A stretch of DNA of 14,881 nucleotides from Sulfurimonas sp. (GTDB lineage: Bacteria; Campylobacterota; Campylobacteria; Campylobacterales; Sulfurimonadaceae): NCBI GenBank assembly GCA_003978475.1, contig QNZR01000137.1, forward strand, positions 1 to 14,881, read 5' to 3'. Position numbers and translations under genes: made by a program. Under the pieces are notes generated by a model. That model saw only the letters and a list, made by a program, of their open reading frames with translations, had not been told where the DNA came from and searched no databases. Positions within the stretch are counted from its first letter, which is position 1. The number at the start of each line of letters is the position of its first letter. This document shows, in pieces, positions 7,188 to 14,579 of the stretch.

Positions 7188-7217
7188 ATGCCCGCCGGAT
7201 GGTGTTATGGTGGGCAT
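7188..7217 (+). repeat. GC-rich hairpin between yfdX and the membrane gene
   Basis: ATGCCCGCC (7188-7196) pairs with GGTGGGCAT (7209-7217), with one G-U wobble and a 12-base loop. No T-run follows, so it is not a classic terminator for the + strand. It could act as an RNA-processing or 3'-stabilising element that sets a lower level for the last gene, or as a leaky attenuator. Confidence 0.5.
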
Positions 7218-7237
7218 TGGCAAGAGGGGAGGGTGCC

Positions 7238-8113
7238 ATGAAAACGTTGATAAAAATCTATAAAGAGCATCGTGATGCTATTAAAAAACATATTTTTGAC
7301 ACCATTAACGCCATGGAGCGGAATACGTTGTCAGAAGAGGAGCTTCGCCGCTTTTTTCCGCTCTTTCACTCCCTGCAGTCTATTTACGCCGTTAACAGTG
7401 GTTGCAATCAGATCACACCTCTTTATTTAAAAGAGGCTGAAGATACCAAACGTATGAACCGTGTCGTAACGTCGCTACGGGAGAATATCTCTTTGGATGA
7501 GAACGGCGAATATATGAGTTCGGTGTATCTCTCTTCAACAGACGGAAGACCTACGGTAACGGCTTCAAAACAAATCTCGGACAATGAAGTGATGATTCTC
7601 AACTTCAATGTGCTTCAGTTGCTTGAGGAGCTGCACTATATTGACAAAGCCGATTTTTTCAACACCATGAGCAAGATGGTCTATGCCGCTATCGGTTACA
7701 GTCTAAGCTTTTTTGCCGTAATTTTAATTTTTTATGCACTTTTTAATTTTGTTTATTATGCTCTGGACGAGGGGGTCAATATTTTTCAGTCGATTTTTAA
7801 GTCTACGATTGCGTTGACGCTGGGTCTGGCGATTTTTGATCTGGCAAAAAATCTTCTTGAGCATGAAGTGGTATATAAGGAACATTTTAAAGAGTCACAT
7901 GGTTCTAAAGTGTTGTTGGAGAAATTTCTGATCTCTATTATTATTGCGCTCTCCATTGAAGCGCTGATGACGGTCTTTAAAATTGCACTTGCCGATTACA
8001 GAGATATTATCTATGCCGTCTATCTCATACTCGCGGTATCGGTAATGATTGCTGCCATGAGTTTTTTGACACGCACGACGCGTAACGGTTCCGAATCTTG
8101 TAAAAATGATTAA
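7238..8113 (+). CDS. Membrane protein with N-terminal PDC/Cache-like region
   Basis: The 291-residue protein has a soluble N-terminal half and four predicted transmembrane helices (about 147-175, 185-205, 227-250, 256-277). Between residues 35 and 125 the pattern resembles PDC/Cache sensors: a helix, then NSGCNQITPLYL, then YMSSVYLSSTDGRPTVTASKQI. No signal or transmembrane helix precedes that region, so it would be cytoplasmic, unlike most Cache sensors. The membrane part carries charged residues within helices (FDLAKNLLE and SIEALMTVFK). No kinase, GGDEF or methyl-accepting domain is attached. ATG 7238 has GGGGAGGG just upstream; an in-frame ATG at 7199 falls within the hairpin. It is the last gene of the Hsp20-yfdX operon. 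The function is not known to me; a sensor or stress-responsive membrane protein is inferred. Confidence 0.6.
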   Translation: MKTLIKIYKEHRDAIKKHIFDTINAMERNTLSEEELRRFFPLFHSLQSIYAVNSGCNQITPLYLKEAEDTKRMNRVVTSLRENISLDENGEYMSSVYLSSTDGRPTVTASKQISDNEVMILNFNVLQLLEELHYIDKADFFNTMSKMVYAAIGYSLSFFAVILIFYALFNFVYYALDEGVNIFQSIFKSTIALTLGLAIFDLAKNLLEHEVVYKEHFKESHGSKVLLEKFLISIIIALSIEALMTVFKIALADYRDIIYAVYLILAVSVMIAAMSFLTRTTRNGSESCKND

Positions 8114-8137
8114 TATATAGTTTGTTGATAGGATTAC

Positions 8138-8166
8138 TTGACAATAAAATATATATGGACTATACT
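8138..8166 (+). promoter_or_regulatory. Sigma70-type promoter of the metY-cysK operon
   Basis: A perfect -35 hexamer TTGACA (8138-8143) is followed by exactly 17 bases and a TATACT -10 hexamer (8161-8166). Transcription would begin near 8172-8174, leaving a leader of about 20 bases. The in-frame ATG at 8155 falls in the spacer, upstream of the predicted transcript, so it cannot be the start codon for this promoter. GACTATACTGTC (8158-8169) overlaps the -10 and is a weak dyad where a repressor could bind. Confidence 0.7.
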
Positions 8167-8180
8167 GTCACTATCACAAC

Positions 8181-8187
8181 AAAAGGA
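8181..8187 (+). promoter_or_regulatory. Ribosome binding site deciding the TTG start of metY
   Basis: AAAAGGA ends 6 bases before the TTG at 8194. Neither upstream candidate start (TTG 8122, ATG 8155) has such a site, and both lie upstream of the predicted transcription start. Confidence 0.65.
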
Positions 8188-8193
8188 ACACAA

Positions 8194-9456
8194 TTGAATC
8201 AAGAGACTTTAGCACTTCACAGCGGATATCATCAAGAGGGGTTGGGTACGATGGCCGTTCCTTTGTACCAGACTACCGCTTATGATTTCAAAACGGCTGA
8301 ACGGGCTGCCAATCTGTTTGCGCTGAAAGAGTTGGGACCGATCTACACACGGTTGAACAATCCGACAACTGAAGTTTTAGAAACCCGAATTGCTGCCGTA
8401 GAAAAAGGGGCGGCCGCTATTGCGACGTCAAGTGGTCAGGCCGCGATTTTCAATGCGGTTGCCAATCTTGCCGAGGCAGGTGATAATATTATTGTTGCGG
8501 AGAAGGTGTACGGTGGCGCTACGACACTTTTAACCCATACGTTGAAACGTTTTGGTATTACGGCAAAAGTTTTCGACAGTGACAGTGCCGATGATCTCGA
8601 AGCATTGATTGACGAGAAGACGAAAGCCGTCTTTTTTGAGTCACTTTCCAATCCGAATATCTCGATTGCCAATGTCGAAAAAATTGCCGCTATTGCCAAC
8701 CGCTATGATGTCATTACCATTTGTGACAACACGGTGGCTACCCCCATACTTTTTAACCCGCTTACTAAAGGGGTTGATGTGGTGGTGCACAGTGCCAGTA
8801 AATATATTACCGGTCAGGGTTTGGCGATTGGAGGCCTCATTGTTGAACGCGAAGGGCTCAACGACAAGCTCATCGGTAATGTACGCTATGCGCAGTTTAA
8901 TGAACCCGATGAGAGCTACCATGGACTGGTGTATGCCGACTTGCCGTTTCCAATTTTTACGTTGCGTGTCCGCCTTTCGCTGATTCGCGATATTGGTGCG
9001 GCACAGGCACCGTTTAACTCGTGGTTATTTATTCAGGGGCTTGAAACCCTGGCTATTCGTATGCAAAAACACAGTGAAAATACTTTAAAAGTAGCACAAT
9101 TTTTAGCGGCTCATCCTAAGGTACTGAAGGTGAACTATCCGGGACTTGAAGGTGATCTGTACCATAAACGCGCCAAAGAGCAGTTCAAAGAAGGTATGGC
9201 GTCGGGACTGTTAAGTTTTGATGTGGGTGATTTTGAAACAGCAGAGCATATTCTGAACACAACAGAACTGTTTGCCGTTGTGGTCAATATTGGAGATTCC
9301 AAGTCTATTATTACCCATCCGGCAAGTACGACACACATGCAGGTACCACCGGCAGATTTAGCCAAAGCGGGCGTAACGGAAGGACTGGTACGTCTAAGTG
9401 TCGGTCTCGAAGATGCTGATGACCTGATAGAGGATTTGGCAAAAGCGTTAGGATAG
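8194..9456 (+). CDS. metY: O-acetylhomoserine sulfhydrylase (Cys/Met-metabolism PLP enzyme)
   Basis: The 420-residue protein is a Cys/Met-metabolism PLP enzyme of the O-acetylhomoserine aminocarboxypropyltransferase type, which makes homocysteine from O-acetylhomoserine and sulfide. It begins NQETLALHSGY, has the YTRLNNPT loop, SSGQAAIFNAV, DNTVATP, the PLP lysine in VVHSASKYITG (Lys203), and the C-terminal ITHPASTTH block. Its length fits MetY (about 420-430) rather than the shorter MetB/MetC (about 380-400). The start is TTG 8194: it follows AAAAGGA at 8181-8187, and it lies downstream of the promoter. It is the first gene of a sulfur operon; the Rrf2 regulator begins 3 bases after its stop. 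A related Cys/Met enzyme activity, such as direct sulfhydrylation of another ester, cannot be excluded. Confidence 0.92.
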   Translation: MNQETLALHSGYHQEGLGTMAVPLYQTTAYDFKTAERAANLFALKELGPIYTRLNNPTTEVLETRIAAVEKGAAAIATSSGQAAIFNAVANLAEAGDNIIVAEKVYGGATTLLTHTLKRFGITAKVFDSDSADDLEALIDEKTKAVFFESLSNPNISIANVEKIAAIANRYDVITICDNTVATPILFNPLTKGVDVVVHSASKYITGQGLAIGGLIVEREGLNDKLIGNVRYAQFNEPDESYHGLVYADLPFPIFTLRVRLSLIRDIGAAQAPFNSWLFIQGLETLAIRMQKHSENTLKVAQFLAAHPKVLKVNYPGLEGDLYHKRAKEQFKEGMASGLLSFDVGDFETAEHILNTTELFAVVVNIGDSKSIITHPASTTHMQVPPADLAKAGVTEGLVRLSVGLEDADDLIEDLAKALG

Positions 9457-9459
9457 TAC

Positions 9460-9873
9460 ATGTCACTGATTTCATCCAAAGGTTTGTACGGGTTGGCGGC
9501 AATGTATGAACTGCATTTGCGAAAAAGCGCCAAACCGGTGCAGATAAAGGAGATATCGGAACATGCCGATATTCCACAAAATTACTTAGAACAGCTCCTT
9601 GGAACACTGCGCAAAGCGGGACTGGTCAGCAGTACCCGCGGTGCCCATGGCGGATACCATCTGGCGCGAGACTCCAAAGAGATTGTCATTCGAGATATCT
9701 TTGAAGCCCTTGAAGGACATCTGAGTATTGTCGAGTCAAGCACAAAAAATCCGGCATTAGCCCTGTTTTATGAAGAGAAAACCAAAGAACTTGAAGCGCT
9801 TTTTGACCTCTCATTGGCAGATTTAACCCAATATCAGCAACTGGTTTCAAAACAGATTTGCTATAGCATATAA
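9460..9873 (+). CDS. cymR: Rrf2-family regulator, CymR-like
   Basis: The 137-residue protein is an Rrf2-family winged-helix DNA-binding regulator. It opens with ISSKGLYGLAAMYEL, has the recognition helix region IPQNYLEQLLGTLRKAGLV and the wing STRGAHGGYHLAR (residues 58-70), then a dimerisation helix. The three cysteines that bind the [2Fe-2S] cluster in IscR are absent; the only cysteine is Cys134. Length, sequence and the C-terminal isoleucine (CYSI) resemble CymR of Bacillus and Staphylococcus, the cysteine-metabolism repressor that binds CysK. Here cysK starts 12 bases downstream, so the pairing supports the same role. Its own operon, metY first, is a likely target. Gene symbol by similarity from recall only. 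Confidence 0.82.
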   Translation: MSLISSKGLYGLAAMYELHLRKSAKPVQIKEISEHADIPQNYLEQLLGTLRKAGLVSSTRGAHGGYHLARDSKEIVIRDIFEALEGHLSIVESSTKNPALALFYEEKTKELEALFDLSLADLTQYQQLVSKQICYSI

Positions 9874-9885
9874 AGGAGAATCATC

Positions 9886-10809
9886 ATGAATTATGCAACA
9901 AACGTCACCGAACTTATTGGAAATACACCACTGGTAAAACTTAACACCAGCTCTGATGCTACCGGAGCTACGATACTTGGAAAATGTGAATTTTTAAATC
10001 CATCCCATTCGGTAAAAGATCGAATCGGTTACAATATGATTCATGAGGCGCTCAAGCGTGGAGAGATTACCAAAGAGAGTCAAATTATTGAGCCAACCAG
10101 CGGCAATACCGGTATTGGTCTGGCAATGGTTTGCGCCAGTCTAGGACTCCATCTGACCCTGACAATGCCCAGTTCCATGAGTATGGAACGACGCAAGCTT
10201 TTAGCGGCACTGGGAGCAAAACTGGTCTTGACTGAACCTGAAAAAGGGATGAAAGGTGCTGTTGACAAGGCGCTTGAACTGGCAGAAACCACCCCCAATG
10301 CGTTAGTGTTGCAGCAGTTTGCCAATCCGGACAATCCTGCCGTGCACCGTGCCACGACAGCACAAGAGATTTTACGTGATACTGAGGGCAAGGTAGATAT
10401 TTTTATTGCCGCAGTCGGTACCGGAGGTACCATAACCGGAGTGGGCGAGGTTCTTAAAGAGCACAACCCTGATATTGAGGTGATTGCCGTTGAACCCGAT
10501 GCATCGCCGGTACTCTCCGGCGGACAGCCCGGACCGCATAAAATTCAGGGTATCGGAGCCGGATTTATTCCTGAGGCGCTCAACACCGAGATTTATGATG
10601 AGATTCTGAAAATCAGCTATGAAGATTCTCTGGCGGTTTCGCGCCAATTGGCGAAACAGGAGGGGCTAATTGTGGGAATTTCTTCCGGAGCCAATGTTTG
10701 TGCTGCTGAAATAATTGCTGGCAGGGAAGCCAACCGGGGTAAAGTCATTGTTACAATGCTCAACGATACAGGGGAACGATATTTAAGCTCCGGCTTATAT
10801 GATGATTGA
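9886..10809 (+). CDS. cysK: Cysteine synthase (O-acetylserine sulfhydrylase)
   Basis: The 307-residue protein is a fold-type II PLP enzyme that makes cysteine from O-acetylserine and sulfide in the cytoplasm. Landmarks are VTELIGNTPLVKL (7-19), the PLP lysine Lys44 in NPSHSVKDR, the substrate loop TSGNTG (71-76), the phosphate-binding GTGGT (178-182), and a C-terminal GERYLSSGLYDD. AAGGAG upstream of the ATG is strong. In this operon its product also probably binds the CymR-like regulator encoded just before it. The end overlaps the next gene by 11 bases. CysM (O-phosphoserine or thiosulfate-using) is an alternative, but the TSGNTG and overall pattern fit CysK. Confidence 0.94.
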   Translation: MNYATNVTELIGNTPLVKLNTSSDATGATILGKCEFLNPSHSVKDRIGYNMIHEALKRGEITKESQIIEPTSGNTGIGLAMVCASLGLHLTLTMPSSMSMERRKLLAALGAKLVLTEPEKGMKGAVDKALELAETTPNALVLQQFANPDNPAVHRATTAQEILRDTEGKVDIFIAAVGTGGTITGVGEVLKEHNPDIEVIAVEPDASPVLSGGQPGPHKIQGIGAGFIPEALNTEIYDEILKISYEDSLAVSRQLAKQEGLIVGISSGANVCAAEIIAGREANRGKVIVTMLNDTGERYLSSGLYDD

Positions 10810-12094
10810 GACCGTCCGTCGCAATATTATACTGGAGGAGGGACTTCTCTATTTAGACTATACTGCCTCCGGGCTGGCCTATCGACCTATAGAAGAGCGG
10901 CTGCAACATATTCTTAAAAACTATGCCAATACACATTCTGAAATAGGGCGCAATGCCCAAAAAATTACGGCACACTATAACCGGGCACGGGAGTCTCTGA
11001 AGCAGACGCTGGAAGTAGGCGATGATTTTTATGTGATTCCCTGCGGCACCGGAGCAACAGGTGCCATTAAAAAATTTCAGGAATTAATGGGACTCTACAT
11101 TCCTCCGGCCACGAAAAAACGCTACCGGATTCAGCCTGAGAAGCAGGCACTTCCTCTGGTTATTATTGGACCGTTTGAACATCACTCCAATGAGGTCAGT
11201 TTTCGAGAGGCGCTGTGCGAGACCATACGCATTCCGCTCAACAGTGAGGAGACTATTGATCTGGACATTTTACGTGATGTCGTTGAAGCCAACAGCTCTC
11301 GAGAGCTGTTTGGCAGTTTTGCCGCTGCTTCGAATGTGACGGGTACGATTAATCCGATTCAAGAGATTTATGAGATTATGAAAGCACATGATGGTATTGT
11401 CTGTTTTGATGCGGCGGCATCGTCACCTTATATGAATCTGGACTCGCGTTACTATGATGCGATGTTTCTCTCCCCGCATAAACTTTTAGGCGGACCGGGA
11501 AGCTGTGGATTACTGGTCATTCGAAAAGAGCTGTGTGATTGCGATGAAGTGCCGACCTTTGCCGGTGGCGGAACAGTATCGTATGTTTCGCGTGCCTCAC
11601 ATACGTTTCAAGACGATTTTGAGACCAAAGAAGATGCCGGTACCCCGGGAATTTTACAGTTTATTAAAGCATCATTGGCGTACGAACTGCGCAATACGGT
11701 AGGCTTGGAGGTCATAGCACGTCAGGAAGAGGTTTTGAAACAGTGTTTCAAAGAAGGCGTGCGGGGCATTGAGAATATAAAGCTCTATTGCCTGGAAACG
11801 CACCGCAAGCTTGCCGTTTTCTCTTTTAATATTGTCGGTGTTGACCCGTATGTTTTAGCGCAAGTACTCTCTGATGAGTTCCAAATACAAGTGCGTGCCG
11901 GATGCAGTTGCGCCGGTCCTTACGGGCATGATCTGCTCGGCTATAAAGATAATGAATTATTTGTGACCAAGCCGGGTTGGATTCGTATCGGGTTTCACTA
12001 CACGCACACCGCCGAGGATGTTACCTACTTTTTTAAAGCTTTGCAGACGTCCGTAGCGATACTCAAGAGACCTTCTTCTGAAGAAAATGTTTAA
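10799..12094 (+). CDS. Class V aminotransferase, cysteine desulfurase-like
   Basis: The 431-residue protein is a fold-type I class V PLP enzyme related to cysteine desulfurases. Visible motifs are YLDYTASGLAYRPIEE (near 18-33), CGTGATGAIKKF, the HHSNEV segment, the aspartate of CFDAAASSPY and the PLP lysine Lys228 in LSPHKLLGGPG. Near the end RAGCSCAGPYGH carries Cys369 and Cys371, where desulfurases hold the nucleophilic cysteine. It might release sulfur from cysteine as a persulfide, or act on another amino acid; substrate unproven. It is translationally coupled to cysK (11-base overlap), with a second ATG directly after the first. Its 3' end overlaps the convergent sulfite reductase gene by 32 bases. 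Confidence 0.82.
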   Translation: MMIETVRRNIILEEGLLYLDYTASGLAYRPIEERLQHILKNYANTHSEIGRNAQKITAHYNRARESLKQTLEVGDDFYVIPCGTGATGAIKKFQELMGLYIPPATKKRYRIQPEKQALPLVIIGPFEHHSNEVSFREALCETIRIPLNSEETIDLDILRDVVEANSSRELFGSFAAASNVTGTINPIQEIYEIMKAHDGIVCFDAAASSPYMNLDSRYYDAMFLSPHKLLGGPGSCGLLVIRKELCDCDEVPTFAGGGTVSYVSRASHTFQDDFETKEDAGTPGILQFIKASLAYELRNTVGLEVIARQEEVLKQCFKEGVRGIENIKLYCLETHRKLAVFSFNIVGVDPYVLAQVLSDEFQIQVRAGCSCAGPYGHDLLGYKDNELFVTKPGWIRIGFHYTHTAEDVTYFFKALQTSVAILKRPSSEENV

Positions 12095-13619
12095 ATGTGT
12101 AGCTGCCGTGACGCTGGTATTCCCGTATGAGATCGGCAATGACGTACGGAGCTGATTGCGGTGTGACTTTAATGCCGCTTTTAATGCCAAAATGACTCTT
12201 GTCACCTTCAAGATGTCCGTAGAAAATCAGCTCAAACCCACTGACGCGCTGGTTGTTTTCTTTGACTATGCAGCCTAAAAGACCGATATCGACGACATAG
12301 GGATGGGCACAGGCATTGGGGCAGCCGTTAACACTGATGCTTAGGGGCTCACTAAACTGCGGAAACTCTTTTTGCAGATGATCAACAATACGTTGGGCGA
12401 GAACTTTAGTCTCACTGACGGCAAATTTACAAAAATTCAGTCCGGTGCATGCCAGAGTACGCGCTTTAAAAACGGACGGAAAGGCACTAAATCCCATATC
12501 TTCCAAATCTGAAGCCAGCGTTAAAGTACGTTCGTCGGGAACTCCAATGACCACAAAGTTTTGTGTCGGTGTCACACGAATAGCATCGGCCGAATTGACA
12601 TGTAAAATTTTTGATAGCTTTGTGAGGGCTTCTCCTCCAATGTTACCACTGTTGAGGGCACATCCGATAAAACTCTCTTTTGCTACGGTGCTTGGGTGAA
12701 TACCGAAGTGACTTCGTTGGGCATAGGGTGTGAATTGCGGTGCGTCATGCTGTAGTAATCTAAAGCCAAGTTTATTTTCAAGTTCAGTAACAAATGTTGC
12801 TATGCCCCACGCTTCAATCAGATGTCCCAGGCGTGCTTTGGAGCGGTTGCTTCGATTGCCGTGGTCGCGAAACAATTCGGTCACGGCTTTGGCAACATTG
12901 AGCGCCTGATGCGCATGCACATAACCGATGTGCTCGGCAATACGCCGATTGCTTCCCAGTCCACCGCCGACCGTGACACTCAGCAGGGTACTGCCATCAC
13001 TTAGCGTATGTGCTGTGAAGCTTAAGTCCTGAATTTCGTGAGAAATGCAGTGTTTGTTGCAGCCACAAACAGCAATTTTAAATTTACGCGGCAGATTGGA
13101 GAAGGTACGGTTGTTCTGAAATTCACGGTTAAGTTGCGTTACGATATCGGTCACATCGGCTGTCTGATCGGCATCAATACCGTTAACAGGACAGCAGATA
13201 ATGTTACGGACACAATCTCCGGCGGCAAGTTGTGTGCTCAAACCGACCGCGTGAAGTTGTGCAAAAATGGCGGGAAGATTTCGGACTTGAATCCAGTGAA
13301 ATTGCAGATCCTGACGCGTGGTAAAATCTGCAGTGTTTCGAGCATAGCGTCGCGAGATGCTGCCGACGGTTTTGAGCTGCTTGGAAGTGAGTTCCCCTTT
13401 TTCGAGTTTAACCCGCAACATAAAATACTCGATGGTGTCGTCATCATCTTGTAATGAGCGATTTTGGGTATAGAGTCCGTACCATTTAAACCGGTCAATA
13501 TCTTCGGGATCAATAGGAGCATGACTCTGGGCATAATGTTCAATATCTTTGAGTACGTCCAGACCGTCTTTTTCCTGTTTAATACGCTCTACCCGCGCTG
13601 CTTTTGTCTCTTTCTTCAT
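12063..13619 (-). CDS. Siroheme [4Fe-4S] sulfite/nitrite reductase
   Basis: The 518-residue protein is a hemoprotein of the sulfite/nitrite reductase family, probably reducing sulfite to sulfide with six electrons. Two half-repeats are seen: an N-terminal pair of ferredoxin-like domains with TADFTTRQDLQFHWI (97-111), and a C-terminal half where Cys391 and Cys397 (CTGLNFC) and Cys433 and Cys437 (CPNAC) ligate the cluster and siroheme. No NADPH-flavoprotein (CysJ) is adjacent, so a ferredoxin-type donor is inferred. It follows cysH by 8 bases, with the ribosome binding site TAGGAG overlapping the cysH stop. The second of two adjacent ATGs has better spacing; the first (13622) is the alternative. 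Nitrite reductase function cannot be excluded by sequence, but the context favours sulfite. Confidence 0.88.
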   Translation of the reverse strand: MKKETKAARVERIKQEKDGLDVLKDIEHYAQSHAPIDPEDIDRFKWYGLYTQNRSLQDDDDTIEYFMLRVKLEKGELTSKQLKTVGSISRRYARNTADFTTRQDLQFHWIQVRNLPAIFAQLHAVGLSTQLAAGDCVRNIICCPVNGIDADQTADVTDIVTQLNREFQNNRTFSNLPRKFKIAVCGCNKHCISHEIQDLSFTAHTLSDGSTLLSVTVGGGLGSNRRIAEHIGYVHAHQALNVAKAVTELFRDHGNRSNRSKARLGHLIEAWGIATFVTELENKLGFRLLQHDAPQFTPYAQRSHFGIHPSTVAKESFIGCALNSGNIGGEALTKLSKILHVNSADAIRVTPTQNFVVIGVPDERTLTLASDLEDMGFSAFPSVFKARTLACTGLNFCKFAVSETKVLAQRIVDHLQKEFPQFSEPLSISVNGCPNACAHPYVVDIGLLGCIVKENNQRVSGFELIFYGHLEGDKSHFGIKSGIKVTPQSAPYVIADLIREYQRHGSYTFKHFLQKKVS

Positions 13620-13627
13620 CATGGCTC

Positions 13628-14335
13628 CTAGGCGGTTTTAGCGTGTAGACCACACTCTTTATGTTCGGGTTTTTCCCACCACCACCGACCGGCTCGGATG
13701 TCTTCACCCACAGCTATGGAGCGTGTGCACGGAGCACATCCAATGCTGGGGTATCCTTTATCATGCAGGGCGTTGTAAGGGACATGGTTCTGATGAATAT
13801 AGTCCCAAACCTCTGTTTCACTCCAGCGTGCAAGCGGATTGAGTTTTATGAGTTGGAACTGCTCGTCATATTCAAGCAGTTCCAAATTATCCCGGGTGAC
13901 AGACTGGCTTTGCCGCAAGCCTGTAATCCAGACATCAAGTCCTCTCAAGGCACGTTGTAGCGGCGCAATTTTTCGAACATGACAACAGGCTTTGCGGTTT
14001 TCAATACTGTCATAAAATCCGTTAATTCCCTGCGTGCTGTAGAGGGTTTCCAGATCGGAACGTTCCGGGGTATATACATCAATGGTAATACCGTATTTTT
14101 TGTTGGTTTTATCCATAACGTCATAGGTCTCATACGGCAGTCGCCCGGTATCCAGGGTGAAAATTTTGACCATTGTCGGTTGTTGTACCAGTATGTCGGT
14201 AAGCACCTGATCTTCAGCACCGAAACTTGAAGAAAAACCGATACGCCCGTTATAGGTTGTAGTGAAATAGTTCAAGACCTCTTCGATACTTGAGGTTTCA
14301 AACTGTCTGTTAAATGCTGCAATACGTTCTTGCAT
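13628..14335 (-). CDS. cysH: Assimilatory APS reductase (CysH-like, Fe-S type)
   Basis: The 235-residue protein is a thioredoxin-linked reductase that turns adenylyl-sulfate into sulfite. It has the PP-loop-like SSSFGAEDQV (35-44), the LDTGRLPYET nucleotide segment, the WITGLRQSQS block, and the redox cysteine Cys228 in KECGLH. Cys117-Cys118 (CCHVRK) with Cys200 and Cys203 (GCAPC) form the [4Fe-4S] ligand set of the APS-using enzymes, whereas E. coli-type PAPS reductases lack them. It is transcribed in the same leftward operon as the sulfite reductase that consumes its product. AAAGGAT lies just before the ATG. No sulfurylase (sat or cysDN) is in the window. Confidence 0.93.
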   Translation of the reverse strand: MQERIAAFNRQFETSSIEEVLNYFTTTYNGRIGFSSSFGAEDQVLTDILVQQPTMVKIFTLDTGRLPYETYDVMDKTNKKYGITIDVYTPERSDLETLYSTQGINGFYDSIENRKACCHVRKIAPLQRALRGLDVWITGLRQSQSVTRDNLELLEYDEQFQLIKLNPLARWSETEVWDYIHQNHVPYNALHDKGYPSIGCAPCTRSIAVGEDIRAGRWWWEKPEHKECGLHAKTA

Positions 14336-14346
14336 TAGGTATCCTT

Positions 14347-14577
14347 TTATATCTGATAGTGATGTTGTGTCGGAGGTACCCGACCGATATTGATCTTATT
14401 CCATGCACGTTCATGAAATTAGTAAAGAATCATTTTCGTTACCAGTTCAATAGAACCGATGGATGCTGCCATAGCAAAACTGCCGGTAATAATGTACGAA
14501 ATTAATACGGTATCGAGGGTACCGAGGGTACGCCAGGAGACGGTTTTAATGACGCTGCGATATGCTTTTTCGTGCAT
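14347..14577 (-). pseudogene. DUF2061 membrane protein interrupted by an in-frame stop
   Basis: From ATG 14577 the frame encodes 52 residues of a DUF2061-type membrane protein: KTVSWRTLGTLDTVLISYIITG, then ELVTKMILY, and stops at TAA (14419-14421). Past that stop, in the same frame, it reads FHERAWNKINIGR and on to a second TAA at 14347-14349, exactly the C-terminal family hallmark (YYxHERAW). One base, TAA for TAT or TAC, would explain it. A full gene of 76 codons would end 11 bases before cysH. It starts 2 bases after the DUF4395 stop, so it was part of this operon. The product may be lost or truncated; a sequencing error is possible. DUF2061 proteins are small membrane proteins of unknown function. 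Confidence 0.75.
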
Positions 14578-14579
14578 TA

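Noticed and set aside
7199..7237. Upstream ATG 7199 for the last gene of the stress operon
   Set aside because: It lies inside the hairpin without a ribosome binding site, and ATG 7238 follows GGGGAGGG.
9460..9873. IscR (Fe-S cluster regulator) as identity of the Rrf2 protein
   Set aside because: The three cluster-binding cysteines are missing; only Cys134 is present, and the context is cysteine synthesis rather than isc or suf genes.
12445..12699. Open frame on the + strand inside the sulfite reductase gene
   Set aside because: It is antisense to a gene with clear cluster ligands and family motifs, shows no domain, and has no ribosome binding site of note.
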